64,000 nucleotides of DNA from Tardiphaga sp. GTDB lineage: Bacteria > Pseudomonadota > Alphaproteobacteria > Rhizobiales > Xanthobacteraceae. Below the pieces are notes generated by a model. The model was given only the letters and a program-made list of their open reading frames with translations, searched no databases and had not been told where the DNA came from. Below are positions 8,743 through 18,067 of this stretch, in pieces (positions within the stretch are counted from its first letter, which is position 1; the number at the start of each line of letters is the position of its first letter). The stretch lies in assembly GCA_030147505.1 (NCBI GenBank), contig JASBVG010000009.1:124001-188000 (forward strand). Direction: 5' to 3'. Made by a program: the position numbers and the translations under genes.

Positions 8743-9521
8743 TGCTCGCGAAAGCGTTAGAGGCGACGGGCGCTTCGCTGGAGATCGCGGGTGTCAGCCA
8801 TGCCTTCGATATCGATGGCAGTATGCTTGATGTGCTTGACGATGTCAGCATCAAGGTCGCGCCCGGCGAATTCGTCGCGCTGCTCGGCCCCTCCGGCTGC
8901 GGAAAATCCACGCTGCTGCGGTTGGTGGCCGGACTCGAGCCGCCGCGCGCCGGCACGCTCGCCGAGGACGGCATGGAAATCACCGGGCCGTATCCGTCGC
9001 GCGTCGTGGTGTTTCAGGATCCGACTCTGTTTCCTTGGCGGACGGTCTACGACAATGTCGCGCTCGGGCTTGAAGCGCAAGGCCTCTTGAAGACGCAGCG
9101 CCACCGCGTCGATGCGGCGATCGAGCTGGTCGGTCTCGGCGCCTTCCGAAAGGCCTATCCACATCAGCTCTCCGGCGGCATGGCCCAGCGCGTGGCCCTG
9201 GCTCGGGCGCTGGTCAATGATCCCCGCATTCTCATCCTCGACGAGCCGCTGGGCAAACTCGACTCCCTGACGCGCATCACGATGCAGTCGGAACTGGTCT
9301 CGCTGTGGCAGCGCAACGGCTTCACTGCGCTCCTGGTGACGCATGATGTGGAGGAGGCGCTGTTCCTCGCTAATCGTGTCATCGTGTTCAGCGATCGTCC
9401 TGCGCGGGTGAAAGCGGATATTTCCGTCGATCGTCCGTATCCCCGTCATCGCGGCGATCCGCATCTGGCGGAACTGCGGCGGGACATTCTCGGCCTGCTG
9501 GGACTCGACGCCACATGGTGA
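8736..9521 (+). CDS. ABC transporter ATP-binding protein, SsuB/TauB family
   Basis: ATPase that drives the importer. Seen: 261 residues with Walker A GPSGCGKST at 51-59, Q-loop FQDPTLFPW near 93-101, signature LSGGM at 145-149, Walker B ILDEP at 167-171 and switch H in LLVTHDVEEAL. ATG 8736 overlaps the permease stop by 7 bases; the open frame extends upstream into the permease but without domain similarity. PWR after the Q-loop is typical of the nitrate/sulfonate/taurine ATPases. Confidence 0.92.
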   Translation: MVVLAKALEATGASLEIAGVSHAFDIDGSMLDVLDDVSIKVAPGEFVALLGPSGCGKSTLLRLVAGLEPPRAGTLAEDGMEITGPYPSRVVVFQDPTLFPWRTVYDNVALGLEAQGLLKTQRHRVDAAIELVGLGAFRKAYPHQLSGGMAQRVALARALVNDPRILILDEPLGKLDSLTRITMQSELVSLWQRNGFTALLVTHDVEEALFLANRVIVFSDRPARVKADISVDRPYPRHRGDPHLAELRRDILGLLGLDATW

Positions 9522-9740
9522 GAGCAGCAGCGCAAAACCGGCCGAATGATCTTCTCTGTCGAAGATCGTGGAGAGAACGTTTCATCTGCCCGCCGTGATG
9601 GACTCAGCGCGGGCGTCGTTATTTCCGCGCGCCGCTTGTAACGGCGGCCAATCGGTCTTTTCTCCATGCAACAGACACAGGCGCGGGCCGTCTATCGCGG
9701 CCTTCGGATACCACACAGACAGCGCGGGCCGCTTTCCATC

Positions 9741-10883
9741 ATGGACGCCATTCCGGGGATCATCGACAGGGTCAGTTTGCTGACGCCCGGTTTTGCAGAA
9801 CGCGCGACACTACATGACCGCACTGCCGGGTTCCCGTTCGAGAATTTTCAGGAACTGGCTGACGCCGGTTTGCTTGCACTCCCGGTGCCGAAGGCCATCG
9901 GCGGTGGAGGCGGGAGCGTCGCAGAGGCTACGCGCGTCGTCGGTCTCGTGGCCGCGGCGGACGCCGCCACCGGCCTCGTTCTGGCGATGCATTACATCCA
10001 TCATCTCGTCATCGCGAAGAATGGTCATTGGCCGGCGTCGCTTGCGCAGAAAGTCGGCCGGGACGCCATCGACGACATCGCGCTGATCAACGCGCTGCGC
10101 GTCGAGCCAGATCTCGGTTCGCCCGCGCGTGGCGGCCTACCGGCGACCACCGCGCGGCGCACGCCGGAGGGCTGGCGCATTTCCGGCCGAAAGATCTATT
10201 CGACCGGCGCGCCGATCCTTAAATGGATGACGGTATGGGCGAAGACCGACGAGCCGGATGTGCGCGTCGGTCTGTTCCTGGTGCCGGCGAAATCCGACGG
10301 CATCCGCATCGTCGAGACCTGGGATCATCTCGGCCTGCGCGCCAGCGGCAGCCATGATGTGGTGTTCCACGATGTCCTGATCCCGCTGGATCACGAGATC
10401 GATGTGCGACGTCCCGATGCGTGGGGCCCGCCGGATGTGACGCAGTCCACGATCCAGGCTGTGCTGGTCGGCGCCGTCTATGACGGCGTGGCGCGGGCTG
10501 CGCGCGACTGGCTGGTCGATTTCCTCAGGACCCGCGTGCCGTCGAGCTTGGGCGCGCCGCTATCGACGCTGCCGCGTGCGCAGGAAATCGTCGGCGGCAT
10601 CGAGGCGAAGCTCGCGGTCAATGCACGGCTGCTGCATAGTTTTGCCGGCGACATCGACGCGGATGCCGCGCTCACCGCGGGCGAAGGCAACATCGTCAAG
10701 CTCACCGTTACCAACAATGCCGTGGCTGCGGTCGAGGATGCGTTGTCGCTGACCAGCAATCACGGTCTCACCCGCGCCAACCCGCTCGAACGGCACTATC
10801 GCGACGTCCTTTGCGGACGTGTGCATACGCCGCAGGACGACAGCACCCGTATCGCCGCCGGTCGCCATGCCCTCGGCATCTGA
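9741..10883 (+). CDS. Acyl-CoA dehydrogenase-like flavin monooxygenase, SfnB/DszC type
   Basis: Seen: 380 residues from ATG 9741 (frame open to 9666) with the acyl-CoA dehydrogenase fold: N-terminal helical part, a middle beta part (GRKIYSTGAPILKWMTVWAKT; TWDHLGLRASGSHDVVFHDV) and a C-terminal four-helix part. Known: relatives such as SfnB and DszC act on sulfones, sulfoxides or dibenzothiophene, or support sulfur acquisition, using reduced flavin and oxygen. The family catalytic glutamate of true acyl-CoA dehydrogenases is not obvious. It lies between the ABC ATPase and an SsuD-like monooxygenase, so a step in organosulfur oxidation is inferred. No flavin reductase is nearby. A 219-base gap separates it from the ATPase. 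Confidence 0.8.
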   Translation: MDAIPGIIDRVSLLTPGFAERATLHDRTAGFPFENFQELADAGLLALPVPKAIGGGGGSVAEATRVVGLVAAADAATGLVLAMHYIHHLVIAKNGHWPASLAQKVGRDAIDDIALINALRVEPDLGSPARGGLPATTARRTPEGWRISGRKIYSTGAPILKWMTVWAKTDEPDVRVGLFLVPAKSDGIRIVETWDHLGLRASGSHDVVFHDVLIPLDHEIDVRRPDAWGPPDVTQSTIQAVLVGAVYDGVARAARDWLVDFLRTRVPSSLGAPLSTLPRAQEIVGGIEAKLAVNARLLHSFAGDIDADAALTAGEGNIVKLTVTNNAVAAVEDALSLTSNHGLTRANPLERHYRDVLCGRVHTPQDDSTRIAAGRHALGI

Positions 10884-10908
10884 TCAATATCCGGAATTGG
10901 AGGAAGAC

Positions 10909-12003
10909 ATGTCCGTTGAATTCATCGGTTTCATCACCAACAATGACGCATCCGAAACCCGCGTGCGCTCCGGGCCGATCCTCGATCCCGGCTATATCGA
11001 GACCGTTGCCAAGGCGCATGAACTCGCCGGCTTCGACCGCGCGCTGCTGGCTTTTCACTCGACAACGCCCGACGGGCTGCAGGTCGCCCAGCATGCGCTC
11101 GGTGTCACCCGGAAGCTGAAGGTGATGATCGCCCAGCGTCCTGGCTTCACCGCGCCGACGGTGCTAGCGCGCCAGCTTGCGACCATCGAGAATTTCCACA
11201 ACGGCCGCGTTTCGCTGCATGTTATCACCGGCGGCAACGCCAAGGAGCTGCGGCAGGACGGTAACACGCTCGACGACAAGGATGAGCGTTATGCCCGCAC
11301 CGACGAGTGGCTCGATATCATCAAGCAGGAATGGACGAGCGAAAAGCCGTTCGACTACCACGGCAAATATTATCAGGTCGAAGGCGGCTTCTCTCAGGTG
11401 AAGCCGATCGTCCCGATCCATGTCTTCGTCGGCGGTGCATCGGATGCCGCCATCGAGGTCTCGGGCAAGCACGCCGACACGTTTGCGCTGTGGGGCGAAT
11501 CCTATGCGCAGGTCCGCGATGTGACCAGTCGCGTTCGCGCCGCTGCCAAGAAGTACGGCCGTCCGTCACCGCGCTTCAGCCTGTCGGTCCGCCCGATCAT
11601 CGCTGATACCGAGGAGAAGGCGTGGGCCAAGGCTGACGACATCCTCGCCCGTGCCATCGCGCTGCAGGATCAGACCGGCTACCGCAAGCCGGCCGACGGT
11701 CACGCTACGGCCGGCGCCAAGCGTCTGCTGGCACTGGCGGAGCAGGGCACGCGGATCGATAAGCGGCTGTGGACGGAAATGGCCGCGCTCACCGGCGCTA
11801 ACAGCAACACGACTGCGCTGGTCGGCACGCCGGAACAGGTCGCCGAAGTATTTGCAGACTACTTTGACCTAGGCGTCAGCCATTTTCTGATCAGGGGCTT
11901 CGATCCACTGGTCGACGCCATCGATTACGGCCGTGAACTGATCCCCGCCACGCGCGCGCTGGTTGCTGCGCGCGAAGCGGATAAGGGAGTTGTCGCAGCA
12001 TGA
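10909..12003 (+). CDS. LLM-class FMNH2-dependent monooxygenase, SsuD-like
   Basis: Bacterial luciferase-like TIM-barrel enzyme related to alkanesulfonate monooxygenase SsuD, which releases sulfite from sulfonates with FMNH2 and oxygen. Seen: 364 residues from ATG 10909 with TTGGAGGAAG in front. Characteristic blocks are AQRPGFTAPTVLARQLATIENFHNGRVSLHVITGG, split here only for description, and YHGKYYQVEGGFSQVKP. The 4-base ATGA overlap with the next binding-protein gene shows coupling. The partner flavin reductase (SsuE) is not in the window. Confidence 0.87.
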   Translation: MSVEFIGFITNNDASETRVRSGPILDPGYIETVAKAHELAGFDRALLAFHSTTPDGLQVAQHALGVTRKLKVMIAQRPGFTAPTVLARQLATIENFHNGRVSLHVITGGNAKELRQDGNTLDDKDERYARTDEWLDIIKQEWTSEKPFDYHGKYYQVEGGFSQVKPIVPIHVFVGGASDAAIEVSGKHADTFALWGESYAQVRDVTSRVRAAAKKYGRPSPRFSLSVRPIIADTEEKAWAKADDILARAIALQDQTGYRKPADGHATAGAKRLLALAEQGTRIDKRLWTEMAALTGANSNTTALVGTPEQVAEVFADYFDLGVSHFLIRGFDPLVDAIDYGRELIPATRALVAAREADKGVVAA

Positions 12004-12944
12004 AGAGGCTCGCATTTGCCGCCGGTTTGTTCGCTGCAGCCTTCTTTACAGCAGCCCAGGCCGAGACGACATTGATCGTCGGCGATCAAAAGGGCAATTC
12101 ACGCGCCGTGATGGAAGCATCCGGCGTGCTGAAAGACGTGCCTTACAAAATCGAGTGGAAGGAGTTTCCGGCCGCAGCTCCGTTGCTCGAAGCGCTCGGT
12201 GCCGGTGCGATCGAAACCGGTCTCGTCGGCGATGCCCCGTTCACTTTCGCCGCCGCTGCTAATGTACCCGTGAAGGCGATCGGTGCCATCAAGCAGACCC
12301 AAGACGGGCTCGCAATCGTGGTGCCGAAGGACTCCGCCATCAAAAGCTTCGATGATCTCAAAGGTAAGAAGATCGCCACCGGTCGTGGCTCGATCGGCCA
12401 TCAGCTCATTCTCGCGGCGCTGGAGAAAAAGGGCTGGTCGCAGAACGATGTGCAGATCGTGTTTCTGGCGCCATCCGACGCGAAGGTCGCCTATACACGC
12501 GGCTCGGTCGATGCATGGTCCACATGGGAGCCTTATGTGAGCCAGGAGGAGGTGCTGTTCCAGTCGAAGCGCATCCTGACCGCTGAGGGGCTTTCTGCCG
12601 GTCTTAGCTTGCAGGTGGCGACACCGGATGCGATCAAGAATAAGCGTGCCGAGCTGGAAGACTATCTGCGGCGCCTCACCGCGGCGCGGGCATGGGCGCT
12701 GAGCAATCAGCAAAGCTATGCCGATACCTGGGGCAAGCTAATGCGCATTCCGACCGAGGTGCCGCTGGCTTGGCTGCAGCGTGCCAAAATCAAGATTGCG
12801 CCGATCGACGATGATGTCGTCGCAGACGAGCAGAAGACTATCGATCTCTATGAGCGCAACGGGCTGATCAAGCAGAAGCTGGATGCCAATACGATCATGG
12901 ATCGGTCGTTCAACGGTGTGATCGAGAAGGCGGCGGGTCTGTAG
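12000..12944 (+). CDS. Aliphatic sulfonate ABC substrate-binding protein, SsuA family
   Basis: Second periplasmic binding protein of the same operon. Seen: 314 residues with a classical Sec signal (MKRLAFAAGLFAAAFFTAAQA) followed by ETTLIVGDQKGNSRAVMEASG and the SsuA-type lobe motif FDDLKGKKIATGRGSIGHQLI. It shares the ABC permease/ATPase only through the operon. Two binding proteins, one Tat and one Sec, for a single permease pair suggests two ligand classes. Followed after 32 bases by an intrinsic terminator, so it is the last gene of the unit. Confidence 0.87.
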   Translation: MKRLAFAAGLFAAAFFTAAQAETTLIVGDQKGNSRAVMEASGVLKDVPYKIEWKEFPAAAPLLEALGAGAIETGLVGDAPFTFAAAANVPVKAIGAIKQTQDGLAIVVPKDSAIKSFDDLKGKKIATGRGSIGHQLILAALEKKGWSQNDVQIVFLAPSDAKVAYTRGSVDAWSTWEPYVSQEEVLFQSKRILTAEGLSAGLSLQVATPDAIKNKRAELEDYLRRLTAARAWALSNQQSYADTWGKLMRIPTEVPLAWLQRAKIKIAPIDDDVVADEQKTIDLYERNGLIKQKLDANTIMDRSFNGVIEKAAGL

Positions 12945-12976
12945 ATCACGTCGCATTCTGTTCGGCGAATACGCTC

Positions 12977-13004
12977 ATGCCCGGCCTCGCGCCGGGCATT
13001 TTCG
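12977..13004 (+). terminator. Intrinsic terminator after the organosulfur operon
   Basis: Perfect 9-base-pair stem ATGCCCGGC (12977-12985) with GCCGGGCAT (12991-12999), 5-base loop CTCGC, followed by TTT. It separates the sulfonate operon from amiE. Confidence 0.8.
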
Positions 13005-13090
13005 TCTCAATCCATCGTCATCCGTAAATCCACGTATGGTCGGCCCGGAATAGTCGGCACAGGATCGTGGGAATAACGGAGGTCCATTCC

Positions 13091-14131
13091 ATGCATCACG
13101 GCGATATCTCATCCAGCAAGGACGCGGTCGGCGTCGCGGTCGTGAATTACAAGATGCCGCGGCTGCATACCAAGGCCGAGGTGCTCGCCAATGTACAGAA
13201 GATCGCCGACATGATTGTCGGCATGAAGGTCGGACTGCCCGGCATGGATCTCGTCGTATTCCCGGAATATTCGACACAGGGCATCATGTATGACGAGAAG
13301 GAGATGTATGAGACCGCATCTCTCGTGCCTGGCGATGAAACCGAGATATTCGCCGAAGCCTGCCGCAAGGCCAAGGTCTGGGGAGTGTTCTCGCTGACCG
13401 GCGAACGTCACGAGCAACATCCGCACAAGGCGCCCTACAACACGCTGATCCTGATGAACGACAAGGGCGAGATCGTGCAGAAATATCGCAAGATCATGCC
13501 GTGGGTGCCGATCGAAGGCTGGTATCCCGGCAACTGCACTTATGTCTCCGAGGGCCCGAAGGGGCTCAAGATCTCGCTGATCATCTGCGACGACGGCAAC
13601 TATCCCGAGATCTGGCGCGATTGCGCGATGAAAGGCGCCGAGCTGATCGTGCGTTGCCAGGGCTATATGTATCCGGCCAAGGACCAGCAGGTGCTGATGG
13701 CGAAAGCGATGGCCTGGGCCAACAATACCTATGTGGCCGTCGCCAATGCGTCGGGCTTCGATGGCGTCTATTCGTATTTCGGCCATTCGGCCATCATCGG
13801 CTTTGACGGCCGCACACTCGGCGAATGCGGCGAGGAAGATTACGGCATCCAGTATGCCGCGCTGTCGAAATCGCTGATCCGCGATGCCCGCCGCAACGGG
13901 CAGTCGGAGAACCATCTCTTCAAGCTGCTGCATCGCGGCTATACCGGCACCATCAATTCCGGTGAGAGCAACAAGGGCGTTGCGGCCTGCCCATTCGATT
14001 TCTACTCGACCTGGGTCACCAATCCGGACAAGGCGCGCGACAATGTTGAGGCCATCACGCGACGCACGGTCGGGGTCGAAGAGTGTCCGATCGAAGGCTT
14101 GCCGCATGAGGGCATGTTGAACGACCGATGA
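13091..14131 (+). CDS. amiE: Aliphatic amidase AmiE (acylamide amidohydrolase)
   Basis: Cytoplasmic nitrilase-superfamily enzyme that hydrolyses short aliphatic amides to carboxylate and ammonia. Seen: exactly 346 residues, the standard AmiE length, with the catalytic triad E59 (FPEY), K134 (KYRKIMPW) and C166 ([10 protein letters not shown]). Strongly conserved stretches include HGDISSS at the start, [20 protein letters not shown] and [14 protein letters not shown]. Start ATG 13091 follows AACGGAGG. It stands alone, after a terminator and 12 bases before the convergent pxpA stop. The amiR/amiC regulators known from Pseudomonas are absent nearby. Confidence 0.95.
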   Translation: MHHGDISSSKDAVGVAVVNYKMPRLHTKAEVLANVQKIADMIVGMKVGLPGMDLVVFPEYSTQGIMYDEKEMYETASLVPGDETEIFAEACRKAKVWGVFSLTGERHEQHPHKAPYNTLILMNDKGEIVQKYRKIMPWVPIEGWYPGNCTYVSEGPKGLKISLIICDDGNYPEIWRDCAMKGAELIVRCQGYMYPAKDQQVLMAKAMAWANNTYVAVANASGFDGVYSYFGHSAIIGFDGRTLGECGEEDYGIQYAALSKSLIRDARRNGQSENHLFKLLHRGYTGTINSGESNKGVAACPFDFYSTWVTNPDKARDNVEAITRRTVGVEECPIEGLPHEGMLNDR

Positions 14132-14143
14132 TGGATACAGACG

Positions 14144-14911
14144 CTAAAATGCGGTTTTGAACGGCTTCACGTCGATTCCCGCTGCCTGCAACCCGGCACG
14201 CACCTGACGGCCGATCTCCACGGCGCCCGGCGTGTCGCCGTGAATGCACACAGTGTCCATCTTCATTTTGATGACCTTCCCGGTGACGGAAATCACTTCG
14301 CCGGTCTGCGCCATCTTGACCACGCGGTCGGCGATCATCTTTGCATCGTGCAGCACCGCGCCGTCCTTCTTGCGAGAAACGAGGTTGCCATTGTCCTCAT
14401 AGGCGCGGTCGGCGAACACTTCGTGCGCGAGCGGCAGTCCCGCGGCTTCGCCCGCGGAGACGAGCTTCGAATTCGCCAGCACGACAAAGGTCAGGTTGCG
14501 ATCCACCGCCTTGATGCCGGCGGCGATGGCACGGGCCGTCATGTCGTCCTCGCAGGCGACATTTGAAATCGCGCCATGTGCCTTCACATGGGTGACCTTG
14601 TAGCCTTCCATCGCAGCGATGCCCTGCAGAGCGCCGATCTGATAGGCGATCAGGTTTTCGATTTCGAGCGAGGTGAGGCCCGCGATGGGACGGCGTCCGA
14701 AGCCATGCAGGTCGCGATAGCCGGGATGTGCACCGATCTTGACGCCTCTGGCCTTGGCAAGCCGCACCGTCTTGCGCATCACATCGGCATCGCCAGCGTG
14801 ATAGCCGCAGGCGATGTTGACGGACGTCGCGAGATCGATCATCGCAGCGTCATTGCCCATTTCCCACATGCCAAAGCTTTCGCCGAGATCGCAATTGAGA
14901 TCGATGGTCAT
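14144..14911 (-). CDS. pxpA: 5-oxoprolinase subunit PxpA (LamB/YcsF family)
   Basis: Part of the ATP-dependent PxpABC 5-oxoprolinase that opens 5-oxoproline (pyroglutamate) to glutamate. Seen: 255 residues beginning [21 protein letters not shown], the family hallmark, with [13 protein letters not shown] and [22 protein letters not shown] precedes ATG 14911. Last gene of pxpB-pxpC-pxpA, 20 bases after pxpC. Convergent with amiE. Confidence 0.93.
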   Translation of the reverse strand: MTIDLNCDLGESFGMWEMGNDAAMIDLATSVNIACGYHAGDADVMRKTVRLAKARGVKIGAHPGYRDLHGFGRRPIAGLTSLEIENLIAYQIGALQGIAAMEGYKVTHVKAHGAISNVACEDDMTARAIAAGIKAVDRNLTFVVLANSKLVSAGEAAGLPLAHEVFADRAYEDNGNLVSRKKDGAVLHDAKMIADRVVKMAQTGEVISVTGKVIKMKMDTVCIHGDTPGAVEIGRQVRAGLQAAGIDVKPFKTAF

Positions 14912-14931
14912 GATGAGCTCTCCCGTGTGTA

Positions 14932-15969
14932 CTACTTGTCAGCGTTGGCGAACTGCCACGTCGCATCGTCTACGGCGTCAATAGCGGTACCTGCGACATT
15001 CGCCTGCAGAAGTGCCTTGATGTCGAGCATCAGGATATTGGATTCGTGGACGCGGCTCGGCAGACTCTGCAGCAATTCCGCGTAGGCGCGATAGGCCGCC
15101 TGGGCTTCGGCCATGGTGATCGCCTTGAAGCGGAACGGCATCCCCGGTTGGGTTTGACCGAAGCGGCCGAGATCCGCCGAGATGACTGTGGCGATCTTTG
15201 GATAACCGCCCGACGTGCCGCGGTCCGGCATCAGCACGATCGGTTGGCCGTTGCCGGGGACCTGGATCGAACCGTTCACGGTGCCGTCAGAGACGATGTT
15301 GTGACCGTGCAAATGCTTGATCACCGGCCCTTCGAGCCGGTAGCCCATGCGGTCGCTGGTGGCGGAAATCTTCCAGTCGCTGCTGAGGAACAGGTCCTTG
15401 CCTTCGGCGAACTCGTCATCCTGCGGTCCCATGACGATACGGATCGGCCCTTCGACCGGAGCGGGCACCTCGATACGCTTTTCTGTCGCGGCGCTCGCAG
15501 TCGCGACCAGCAGCTCATCGCCGGCCTGCAGCGGCCGCGGATAGGGACTGCCGAGACCCGCACGTGCATTGACCGCGAGGCTGCCGAACATCGGCTCGCC
15601 GCGCACACCGCCTTCGATGGCGAGATAGCCGAAGGTGCCGGAACGTGCGACGCCGATATTGAGGCTTTCGCCGTCGGCCAGCGTCACAGTCGTGTTGACT
15701 GCGACCTGACTACCGGCGACGTCGGCCGGGCGCAGCGCACCGCTGAGTGCAACACGGACCGCACCGCCCTTTGCCGTGAAGACCGAACCGAGCGGACCAA
15801 GCTCGATGGTCGCTACGAACAAGGGATTACCGAGCAGCGCATTGGCTGCGGCCATTGCCAGGCGATCCACGGCTCCGGAAGGTACAAGGCCGTAGCGCTG
15901 TGCGCCGAAACGGCCGATGTCCTGCACAGAGGTGCCGGGGCTGACGGATGCAACGATCAGCTTGCTCAT
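14932..15969 (-). CDS. pxpC: 5-oxoprolinase subunit PxpC (biotin-dependent carboxyltransferase-like, AHS2)
   Basis: Seen: 345 residues with the AHS2/KipA-type fold. The hallmark start is [27 protein letters not shown], and a later block is [25 protein letters not shown], given in parts. Known: PxpC acts with PxpA and PxpB, probably phosphorylating and cleaving the lactam ring. The start overlaps pxpB by 4 bases. The C-terminal 40 residues beyond the domain are less conserved. Despite old annotations as an allophanate-hydrolase or urea-carboxylase subunit, the triad arrangement marks 5-oxoprolinase. Confidence 0.92.
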   Translation of the reverse strand: MSKLIVASVSPGTSVQDIGRFGAQRYGLVPSGAVDRLAMAAANALLGNPLFVATIELGPLGSVFTAKGGAVRVALSGALRPADVAGSQVAVNTTVTLADGESLNIGVARSGTFGYLAIEGGVRGEPMFGSLAVNARAGLGSPYPRPLQAGDELLVATASAATEKRIEVPAPVEGPIRIVMGPQDDEFAEGKDLFLSSDWKISATSDRMGYRLEGPVIKHLHGHNIVSDGTVNGSIQVPGNGQPIVLMPDRGTSGGYPKIATVISADLGRFGQTQPGMPFRFKAITMAEAQAAYRAYAELLQSLPSRVHESNILMLDIKALLQANVAGTAIDAVDDATWQFANADK

Positions 15970-16697
15970 GACGGGATCAACTCGGCGACGAATTCGCCGG
16001 CCTCGGCTGCAAGGTCCTGCTCCCTGAATGTCAGCTCATCGACGGCGCTAAAGGTGATGGCATCGCCGGGTTCGAGCAGGAAAGTAGGATCGCGACCGAG
16101 CTGATAGGTGCGCACGGCGGTACGACCGAGCAGGTGCCAGCCGCTGGGGCCGGCGAGGCATTGCACGCCGGTCTGGATACCGCCGATGGAGATGGTGCCG
16201 GCCGGCGTCAGTAGCCGCGGGTTTTGCCGGCGCGACATCTGCATCTCGCTCGGCAAGCCGCTGAGATAGGACCAGCCCGGTGTGAAGCCGATCATCGCGA
16301 CCTTGTAGTCGCCGGCCACGTGACGCCTGACGACTTCCTCAGGCGTCATGTCGAGCGCCTTGGCGACGTCCTCGAGATCTATACCGTTCTCGCCGCCATA
16401 GGCGACAGGGATGCGCCAGCGACGTGCTGCTTTCGCCTCGGGCAATGGCTTCAGGGCGAGTTCCGCGAGCTTCGCGCCAAGCGCGTCGAAGTCGATCTGC
16501 AGCGGATCGTAATGCACGAGCAGAGAGCGATAGGTCGGCACGGTCTCGGTGACGGCGGGTAGTGCCTCGGTCGTGACGAGCTTGTCCAGCGCCAGCACGC
16601 GGCGATTTGCGTCATCGTCGATGGTGCGGCTGAATTCGACCGTGATGGCGGCATCGCCGGACGGCAGGATGCGGGGCGGGGAGAGAGCTACGGCCAT
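15966..16697 (-). CDS. pxpB: 5-oxoprolinase subunit PxpB (KipI-like, AHS1)
   Basis: Seen: 243 residues of the AHS1/KipI family, with the block GFTPGWSYLSGLPSEMQMSRRQNPRLLTPAGTISIGGIQTG, quoted in part, and GPSGWHLLGRT. It starts the pxpBCA unit (ATG 16697) and overlaps pxpC by 4 bases. It is the subunit thought to bind the nucleotide together with PxpC. The 237-base gap to the divergent RraA-like gene should hold promoters for both. Confidence 0.92.
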   Translation of the reverse strand: MAVALSPPRILPSGDAAITVEFSRTIDDDANRRVLALDKLVTTEALPAVTETVPTYRSLLVHYDPLQIDFDALGAKLAELALKPLPEAKAARRWRIPVAYGGENGIDLEDVAKALDMTPEEVVRRHVAGDYKVAMIGFTPGWSYLSGLPSEMQMSRRQNPRLLTPAGTISIGGIQTGVQCLAGPSGWHLLGRTAVRTYQLGRDPTFLLEPGDAITFSAVDELTFREQDLAAEAGEFVAELIPS

Positions 16698-16934
16698 GGC
16701 GTCTCAGGTCTGTCGCTGACAGGTCATGCATAACGCGTTTTGCCGGCGAGTGGAATTCGCAATCTCGGAATAGTCGTGCATCTTCAATAAATTAAAACGC
16801 ATGGAAGCGATAAGTTGCGGTGATCGCAATGCGTTTGGTGCGGTGGAGCCGTGTGTTCAGCCGCGCCCCTTGACGTCGTGGCATTCCACCGCAAGATGCG
16901 CGGCCTGAACATCCTCTGACGGAAAGCTCCGCGC

Positions 16935-17633
16935 ATGTCCTTGTCTCCTGAAGTCGTTGCCACCCTGTCCAAGATCTCCACCGCAACCATCACCACGGTG
17001 CTGCTGAAAAAAGGACTGCGTAATGTCTGGATGCGTGGCGCCAAACCGTTGCGCCCGGGCATGCCGCGCCTCGTCGGCCCGGCTTTCACACTGCGCTTCG
17101 TGCCGGCGCGTGAAGATCTTGCCACGCCGGAATCCTGGTCGTCGCCGATCTCAACCCGCACGGCCATCGAGGCAATGCCGGATGGCTGCATCGCCGTGGT
17201 TGACGCCATGGGCATCACCGATGCCGGCATCTTCGGCGACATTCTCTGCGCCCGCATGCAGAAGCGCGGCGTCGCGGCGCTGGTCACCGATGGCGTCGTG
17301 CGCGACATCGAAGGCGTGCTTGGCACCAATCTGCCGGTGTGGTGCGACGGCTTTGCGGCGCCCGCCTCGGTGACGGGGCTGACCTTTGTCGGCTGGGGCG
17401 AACCGATCGGCTGCGGCGGCGTTGCCATTTTCCCGGACGACGTGATCGTTGCCGATCAGGATGGCGCCGTCGTCATTCCGAAGGCGTTTCTCGATCACGT
17501 GCTCGCCGAAGGCGAGGAGCAGGAGCGTATGGAAGCCTGGATCGTCAATGAAGTGAACAACGGCGCGACGCTGCCGGGTCTCTATCCGATGAATGCCGAG
17601 ACTAAGGCGCGCTACGCCGCGTCGAAGAAGTAA
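16935..17633 (+). CDS. RraA-like / 4-hydroxy-4-methyl-2-oxoglutarate aldolase family protein
   Basis: Seen: 232 residues of the RraA fold, with GDILCARMQKRGVAALVTDGVVRDIEGV (central conserved block, quoted in part) and GVAIFPDDVIVADQDGAVVIP. Members are either regulators of RNase E (RraA) or divalent-metal aldolases acting on 4-hydroxy-2-oxo acids and oxaloacetate. The G-x-x-C/G-D and R-D positions of the aldolase active site (GDILC, VVRD) are kept, favouring aldolase or decarboxylase. A cupin gene follows after 23 bases. Substrate unknown. Confidence 0.82.
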   Translation: MSLSPEVVATLSKISTATITTVLLKKGLRNVWMRGAKPLRPGMPRLVGPAFTLRFVPAREDLATPESWSSPISTRTAIEAMPDGCIAVVDAMGITDAGIFGDILCARMQKRGVAALVTDGVVRDIEGVLGTNLPVWCDGFAAPASVTGLTFVGWGEPIGCGGVAIFPDDVIVADQDGAVVIPKAFLDHVLAEGEEQERMEAWIVNEVNNGATLPGLYPMNAETKARYAASKK

Positions 17634-17656
17634 CGAGACGAAAGCGAGGCCGTGCC

Positions 17657-18061
17657 ATGAAGCTTTTCCCCGCCGGTTCACGCCCGACAAAACGGGCGCC
17701 GGAAGAGTATTTTACTGGCACGGTCTGGCAGGACCCGGTCGTCGTCGCCGAGGCGCCGGCGCGGTTGGTGACGTTTCGTGTAAGCTTCGAACCGGGCGCG
17801 CGCACGGCGTGGCACACACATCCGTTCGGGCAGACCCTGTATGTGGTCGCGGGCGTCGGCCGTTTTCAGACGGAAGGCCAGTCGGTCGTTGAGATCAGGC
17901 CGGGCGATACGGTCTGGATTCCCCCGGGCGAGAAGCACTGGCACGGAGCCGGGCCGACCACGGGCATGATCCACATCGCCATGCAGGAAGCGCTGGACGG
18001 CAAGACGGCCGACTGGATGGAGAAGGTCACCGACGAACAGTATGAGAAACCTGTCGGCTAA
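17657..18061 (+). CDS. Single-domain cupin protein
   Basis: Seen: 134 residues with both cupin motifs. Motif 1 (WHTHPFGQTLYVVAGVGRF) supplies two histidines and motif 2 (PGDTVWIPPGEKHWHGA) a third, so metal binding is likely. Known: close relatives are small manganese cupins, including some hydroxynitrile lyases and carboxymuconolactone-like proteins; function cannot be set from sequence. It is probably co-transcribed with the RraA-like gene. Ends 6 bases from the convergent DUF2147 gene. Confidence 0.82.
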   Translation: MKLFPAGSRPTKRAPEEYFTGTVWQDPVVVAEAPARLVTFRVSFEPGARTAWHTHPFGQTLYVVAGVGRFQTEGQSVVEIRPGDTVWIPPGEKHWHGAGPTTGMIHIAMQEALDGKTADWMEKVTDEQYEKPVG

Positions 18062-18067
18062 CCTCCA

